The position numbers and the translations under genes were made by a program. From Actinomycetes bacterium (lineage in GTDB: Bacteria > Actinomycetota > Actinomycetes > Actinomycetales > Demequinaceae), in contig JAEYUX010000152.1 of NCBI GenBank assembly GCA_023432235.1, positions 1 through 8,718 on the forward strand: a DNA stretch of 8,718 bases. Reading direction: 5' to 3'. This document shows positions 5,928-8,718 of this stretch, piece after piece. The number at the start of each line of letters is the position of its first letter. Position 1 is the first letter of the stretch. Under the pieces are notes generated by a model. It made no database searches and was not told the origin of the DNA. It saw only the letters and a program-made list of their open reading frames with translations.

Positions 5928-6668
5928 CTAGCGGCCCGAGTTGCGAACCGAGCCGGTGAGCGGGCCGTTCGGGTCGATCACCACGCAGGTGACGTCACGG
6001 ACTCCCTCAGCCCACGCGTCGGCCGTGGGCGCAAAAGGCTCCATGAAGAGCTCGGACTCTTGGTAGGAGCGACCTACGTACGAGGCAAAGCCGGTGTAGC
6101 ACAGCTGCTCTGCCTCAACGACGATCCCGTCAACGTCGTAGGACGCTGTCCGCGACGCGGTTTGCATGAACACCTCGCCGTAATGCGACTCATTGCAGGG
6201 AACAACCGTGTAGCCCTCGACGGTGTACGAACCGTCCGCGTTCTGCTCGGCGGACTCATATGGGTCCGCGATACACGCGCCCACCTCGAGGTCCGGGCCC
6301 GCGATCAGCTGGGGGCCGGGGTCCGGTGAGGCCGATGCGACCGGCTCCTGCATCGGCGCCGACGCTGTAGGACTTGGATCACCCGTGGCAGGTAGCGTCG
6401 CGACCGGAGCGCTCGGGAGGGCGGCCGCCGTCTCGTTGTCATCCCCCGTGAAAGCGTTGATCGCAATCGCTGTGCCAACGCCGGCAAGCAACGCGATGAC
6501 CGCCACCGCGACAACGATGATGATGCGACGGCCTCTGCCCTGTGACTGAGCATCCCGCGCGGCGCGCTCGCGAGCAGTGCCATAACCATACGCATTGATA
6601 TCGGGCTGAGGACCTGCAGGAGGTACGTCGGCGCGGCGCGGAACGTCGGGGTGCTCGCCAGTGGTCAT
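5928..6668 (-). CDS. Membrane-anchored septum-formation-domain protein
   Basis: 246 residues. A polar Pro-rich cytosolic start (1-47) leads to one membrane helix (about 48-70, RIIIVVAVAVIALLAGVGTA), a Pro/Ser/Ala linker (80-120) and an extracellular domain (125-235). The latter fits the actinobacterial septum-formation (PF13845-like) domain: LEVGACIADP, TVVPCNESHYGEVF, AEQLCYTGFASYVGRSY, PTADAWAEGVRDVTC. Its four Cys (132, 158, 190, 228) are placed to form two disulfides. The domain is linked by name to cell division, but the precise activity is not established. The ATG at 6668 is preceded by GAGAGGG with a 4-nt gap. It is the first gene of the operon with the two crcB genes; whether the link to fluoride export is functional is unclear. 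Confidence 0.82.
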   Translation of the reverse strand: MTTGEHPDVPRRADVPPAGPQPDINAYGYGTARERAARDAQSQGRGRRIIIVVAVAVIALLAGVGTAIAINAFTGDDNETAAALPSAPVATLPATGDPSPTASAPMQEPVASASPDPGPQLIAGPDLEVGACIADPYESAEQNADGSYTVEGYTVVPCNESHYGEVFMQTASRTASYDVDGIVVEAEQLCYTGFASYVGRSYQESELFMEPFAPTADAWAEGVRDVTCVVIDPNGPLTGSVRNSGR

Positions 6669-6696
6669 CTTGCCCTCTCACATCGGGAATGTGCCC

Positions 6697-6702
6697 AATC
6701 TA
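6697..6702 (-). promoter_or_regulatory. Possible -10 element of the septum-domain/crcB operon
   Basis: On the minus strand TAGATT (TANNNT) lies 28 nt before the ATG at 6668, leaving room for a ~22-nt leader with its Shine-Dalgarno. The -35 position (CCGCAA at 17 bp) is poor. The imperfect palindrome CCCAATCTAATCGGG (6694-6708) covers it and could be an operator. Confidence 0.3.
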
Positions 6703-6818
6703 ATCGGGGCCAGTGCGGGTTGCGGACCGGTGTCGCGCGCGCCGCGTGTCGATTCCACGGAATGGAGCGGCGCGGATTTAGCGTTGTCGATGACGGATGC
6801 GGTCCCGTACGCGTCCAA

Positions 6819-6864
6819 CACAGCAAAGGCCCTCCGGAGTAAGCGTCCGGAGGGCCTTGCTGTG
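6819..6864. terminator. Long hairpin 1 with AGTAAGCGT loop
   Basis: Arms 6819-6837 and 6847-6864 pair over 18 bp with one bulged A; the loop is AGTAAGCGT (6838-6846). In the minus-strand direction the stem is followed by TTT, slightly favouring termination of leftward transcripts. No gene ends nearby on either strand, so what it terminates is unknown. A second hairpin at 7414-7454 has the same loop. Confidence 0.65.
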
Positions 6865-7146
6865 GGACGAGGACCTGTGTGGCGCAAGCGCCTCACCGGC
6901 ACCGGCTGACGAGCCCAGAGCCGATCCCGCAAGCGGGACCATCCTCACCCTGTCATCCGCTGTCCGCTACGGCCACCCCCGTCTTGGGTGACCCCGCCAG
7001 CCCCGCGAGAGGCCGCGAGCTTCGCAACATCCTGCGGATGACTTCTGAACCAACTCTGCTGTCGTGGTGACCAGGTTTCCCCGATCTCCTCATTCGCTTT
7101 GTTCAGTTCAGATACCTAATAAGTAGTCCAGTCGGTGCAGCAATGC
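6865..7146. other. Gene-free stretch with small inverted repeats
   Basis: No convincing coding sequence on either strand. Short stem-loops are present: GGCG-CAAG-CGCC (6881-6892), TCCCG-CAAG-CGGGA (6925-6938), a CACCC/GGGTG stem with mismatch (6971-6993), and CATCC-TGC-GGATG (7028-7040). Read leftward they lead into hairpin 1, so a structured RNA on the minus strand is conceivable. I could not match it to RNase P RNA, SRP RNA, tmRNA or 6C RNA. From about 7090 the sequence becomes AT-richer. Confidence 0.3.
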
Positions 7147-7177
7147 AAGTGGAAATTGGGGTTTTTTCTTTCCACTT
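7147..7177. other. Perfect 9-bp inverted repeat with T-rich loop and tail
   Basis: AAGTGGAAA (7147-7155) and TTTCCACTT (7169-7177) enclose a 13-nt loop that contains six T in a row. TTATT follows the right arm. It may be a weak rightward terminator or part of the DnaA-box-like cluster, since each arm carries a TCCAC core. Confidence 0.4.
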
Positions 7178-7256
7178 TTATTCCACTGTGTTATCCACCG
7201 CTTTTCGTGTTGGACCGGGTCGATTTCCACCGGGCTGTGGACAAAATTGGTGGATG
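7165..7256. repeat. DnaA-box-rich element, copy A
   Basis: Contains TTATCCACC (7191-7199, 8/9 to the classical DnaA box) and TGTGGACAA (7236-7244), the exact complement of TTGTCCACA, the box of Streptomyces/Mycobacterium type. Further TCCAC/GTGGA cores lie around them. Its left end (TTTCTTTCCACTTTTA, 7165-7180) matches 7822-7837 at 14/16, and its right end (7235-7256) matches 7891-7912 at 18/22. The distance between these blocks is nearly identical in the two copies (70 and 69 bp). Confidence 0.55.
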
Positions 7257-7293
7257 AAACCCGGGACACCAGGACCCTCCCACCCGCGGCGGG

Positions 7294-7395
7294 CTGCCAC
7301 GAGCGCGGGCGCGAGGCGGGTTCTGGAGACGTGGTCTGCCACGAGCGCCGGCGCGAGGCCGGCTGCGGAGAGGTGGTCTGCAACGGGCGATGAGG
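7294..7395. repeat. 42-bp tandem repeat, two copies plus a partial third
   Basis: Copy 1 (7294-7335) and copy 2 (7336-7377) both begin CTGCCACGAGCGC and end with GTGGT, with only a few substitutions. A degenerate third copy starts at 7378 (CTGCAACGGGCGATGAGG). The unit is GC-rich and contains GCGCCGGCGC-type palindromes. Its length would keep frame, yet no credible protein spans it. Confidence 0.75.
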
Positions 7396-7413
7396 TGGGG
7401 TGGCCTTAAGACA

Positions 7414-7454
7414 GGCGAAGGGCCCCTCAAAGTAAGCGTTTGAGGGGCCCTGCC
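7414..7454. terminator. Long hairpin 2 with the same loop as hairpin 1
   Basis: AGGGCCCCTCAAA (7419-7431) and TTTGAGGGGCCCT (7439-7451) pair perfectly over 13 bp; the loop is GTAAGCG. An outer GGC/GCC can add three pairs past a 2-nt bulge. It probably acts as a terminator, perhaps for leftward transcription coming from the ctaG-type gene that ends at 7983. Confidence 0.65.
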
Positions 7455-7821
7455 ATGACCTCGAGTTCTCAGCCCAGCCCCCTGCGGAACCCGGACCGAC
7501 AGCCGTAATTGACGATGCGGCGCTCGCTTCCCATGCGGGATGCGACCTCTCGGTCGACGCAACGGGCCCGCCAGTCCCTGTGCCGTCACGCACAGGCCTC
7601 AGCTCGATCGAAGACCGACCCTCAGCGTGGACTGCCGTTGTCCGCTACGCCCGGGAGTTCACCTACCGCCGCGCCGTCGAGGACCGTGATGCCGGTTGCT
7701 CAGCATCCGTTTTCCTCGCAAGCCCCGTGATCGAGACCCCGGGTGTCGCGGAGGGTTTCCCTTCCGATGGAGATAGGTTTAGTGCCCTCGTGCGACCGGC
7801 GCAACCCCAAATCAAGGGCAA
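7455..7821 (+). other. Open, start-less frame; possible gene remnant
   Basis: On the plus strand the frame through 7457, 7580 and 7760 stays open from the stop at 7433-7435 to beyond this stretch. It reads like actinobacterial protein in the middle (SAWTAVVRYAREFTYRRAVE, then EDRDAG). The first possible start is the GTG at 7580, with no Shine-Dalgarno, and the frame continues into AT-rich element B and then antisense to ctaG, which is not gene-like. It may be a decayed fragment or chance. I recognise no family. Otherwise this stretch holds nothing clear. Confidence 0.2.
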
Positions 7822-7912
7822 TTTCTATCCACTTTTTGTCAACAGAGTTTTCCCCGCCTGTGGTGGGCGCTTTACGCAAAATTCACATGCCTGTGGAAGA
7901 AATCTGTGGATG
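7822..7912. repeat. DnaA-box-rich element, copy B
   Basis: Diverged direct copy of element A. Its boxes are CTATCCACT (7825-7833), TTGTCAACA (7836-7844, one mismatch to TTGTCCACA), TGTGGAAGA (7892-7900) and TGTGGATGC (7905-7913). It ends about 70 bp before the stop of the ctaG-type gene. Confidence 0.5.
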
Positions 7913-7934
7913 CCCGCATGGGGCGCATGGCACG

Positions 7935-7976
7935 CCGCAGTTCCCATGCCGCGGTTCCCACACCGCAGTTCCCACC
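7935..7976. repeat. 14-bp tandem repeat, three copies
   Basis: CCGCAGTTCCCATG (7935-7948), CCGCGGTTCCCACA (7949-7962) and CCGCAGTTCCCACC (7963-7976) run consecutively and end 6 bp before the ctaG-type stop codon. The transcript of that gene would carry them in its 3' region; ACCGC/GCGGT pairs allow small hairpins. Confidence 0.8.
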
Positions 7977-7982
7977 TCGCGT

Positions 7983-8718
7983 CTAGCGCTTCGGCGCATC
8001 CGCCTCGTCATCGGCGGACCGCAACCGGGCAAGCATCGCGTTGTACGCCTCAAGATCAGCGTCCCCCGAACGGACCTCCGCGCGGTCCCTGCGGCGAGCC
8101 GTGCGCGCGTCCGCTTTACGCCACGCGATAAGCACGGCGATGGCGAGCAGCACCACCGGGATCTCTCCCAGTCCCCACGCGATGGCCCCGCCCAATTGCT
8201 GATCAGTGATCGCGTCGGGGCCCCAGTCGCGACCCATCAGCCCATACCAACGGGGCGCGAGGAGCACCTCGGAGGTGGTGAGTGAGACGCCAAAGAACGC
8301 GTGGAATGCCATCGTCGCGAACAACAGCAGCACGCGCATCGGGTACGCAGGCCGGGTAGGTCCAGGGTCGATGCCAATGAGCGCATTCGCAAAGAGGTAG
8401 CCCGCAAAGGTGAAGTGGACAACCATCCAGATATGCCCCGCGTGGTTGCCAAGCACAAAGGGGAACACGTCGGTGTAGTAAAAGACAACGAGCGATCCCG
8501 CAAAGTTGACGGCGGCAAACACCGGATGGGCGACCACCTTCATCACGCGTGAGTCGATGATGACCCGGATCCATTCGCGTGGCCCGCGCGTGCCGTCGTG
8601 ACGCGCGGGGAGCGCCCGAAGCGCAAGCGTCACGGGTGCCGCCATCACGATGGGTAGCGGCGCCGCCATCGCGAGCAACATGTGCTCAAGCATGTGCGAG
8701 GAGAAGCTCACCACCCCG
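7983..8718 (-). CDS. Cytochrome c oxidase assembly protein, caa3-type CtaG, C-terminal part (5' end outside the window)
   Basis: The minus-strand frame is open to the window edge and ends with TAG at 7983-7985; about 244 residues are visible. SSHMLEHMLLAMAAPLPIV (counted from a GTG at 8714), APVTLALRALPAR, HAGHIWMVVHFTFAGYLFAN, IGIDPGP, MAFHAFFGVSL and DQQLGGAIAWGLGEIP are typical of the caa3-CtaG family (PF09678). These membrane proteins deliver copper for the CuA/CuB centres of cytochrome oxidase, and conserved His and Met residues in the helices (HMLEHM, H91/H94, H100, H138) would bind it. At least five membrane helices are visible, followed by a charged cytosolic tail (ADARTARRRDRAEV, AYNAMLARL). 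In many actinobacteria this domain is fused behind a CopD-like copper-transport domain; whether that is so here is outside the window. Confidence 0.93.
   Translation of the reverse strand, partial: GVVSFSSHMLEHMLLAMAAPLPIVMAAPVTLALRALPARHDGTRGPREWIRVIIDSRVMKVVAHPVFAAVNFAGSLVVFYYTDVFPFVLGNHAGHIWMVVHFTFAGYLFANALIGIDPGPTRPAYPMRVLLLFATMAFHAFFGVSLTTSEVLLAPRWYGLMGRDWGPDAITDQQLGGAIAWGLGEIPVVLLAIAVLIAWRKADARTARRRDRAEVRSGDADLEAYNAMLARLRSADDEADAPKR

Noticed and set aside
6865..7413. Possible RNase P RNA, SRP RNA, tmRNA or 6C RNA
   Set aside because: I looked for their conserved cores on both strands and did not find them; only a chance GTGACCAGGT at 7066-7075 resembles part of an SRP RNA.
7108..7593. 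Minus-strand open frame of 161 codons across the 42-bp repeats
   Set aside because: It runs through hairpin 2 and a tandem repeat, and its composition is low-complexity (Pro, Ser, Arg). No ribosome binding site or recognisable domain is seen.
6669..7982. Insertion sequence or phage remnant
   Set aside because: No transposase, integrase or HNH endonuclease motif is seen, no terminal inverted repeats bound the region, and no target-site duplication was found. A heavily decayed element cannot be excluded.
1..8718. CRISPR array
   Set aside because: The tandem repeats (14, 15, 19 and 42 bp) have no spacers of constant length and no cas genes are present.

Overview
The window looks like a chromosomal segment of a high-GC actinobacterium. 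The coding regions are strongly GC-biased at third positions, GTG starts occur, and several families are typical of Actinobacteria: a DUF6458-type small membrane protein, a LURP-one-related (LOR) protein of the actinobacterial kind, a septum-formation-domain lipid-anchorless membrane protein, and a caa3-type CtaG. The order Micrococcales is my guess; nothing here fixes the genus.

Layout, left to right. Positions 1-414 (+) hold the C-terminal end of an MMPL-family exporter, followed by a GC-rich hairpin. An MFS exporter follows (604-1881, +). It converges, across a strong bidirectional hairpin (1903-1952), with a 74-residue two-helix membrane protein (1976-2200, -). Next come a LOR/tubby-like protein (2393-2953, +) with a 17-bp terminator stem, an aldose 1-epimerase (3038-3952, +), tRNA-Gly(CCC) with encoded CCA (3995-4068), and a conserved protein of unknown function (4172-4987, +). 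A minus-strand operon follows: a membrane-anchored septum-formation-domain protein (6668-5928), then two CrcB/Fluc fluoride-channel subunits (5924-5427 and 5430-5041) with a 3-nt gap and a 4-nt overlap. The two different CrcB paralogues probably form one heterodimeric fluoride channel.

Positions 6669-7982 are about 1.3 kb without a convincing gene, and this is the most unusual part of the window. It contains two hairpins that share the loop AGTAAGCGT while their stems differ by compensated changes. It also contains two diverged copies of a ~92-bp segment rich in DnaA-box-like sequences, a 42-bp tandem repeat, a 14-bp triple repeat and an open but start-less reading frame. The order is hairpin 1 - element A - hairpin 2 - element B, with a few short matches at consistent offsets between the halves. 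This suggests an old tandem duplication of a non-coding module of about 600-680 bp.

The window ends inside a CtaG-type cytochrome oxidase assembly (copper delivery) protein (7983-8718, -), whose N-terminal part lies outside. Overall the region is mostly ordinary housekeeping and transport genes, plus one unexplained repeat-rich intergenic region.
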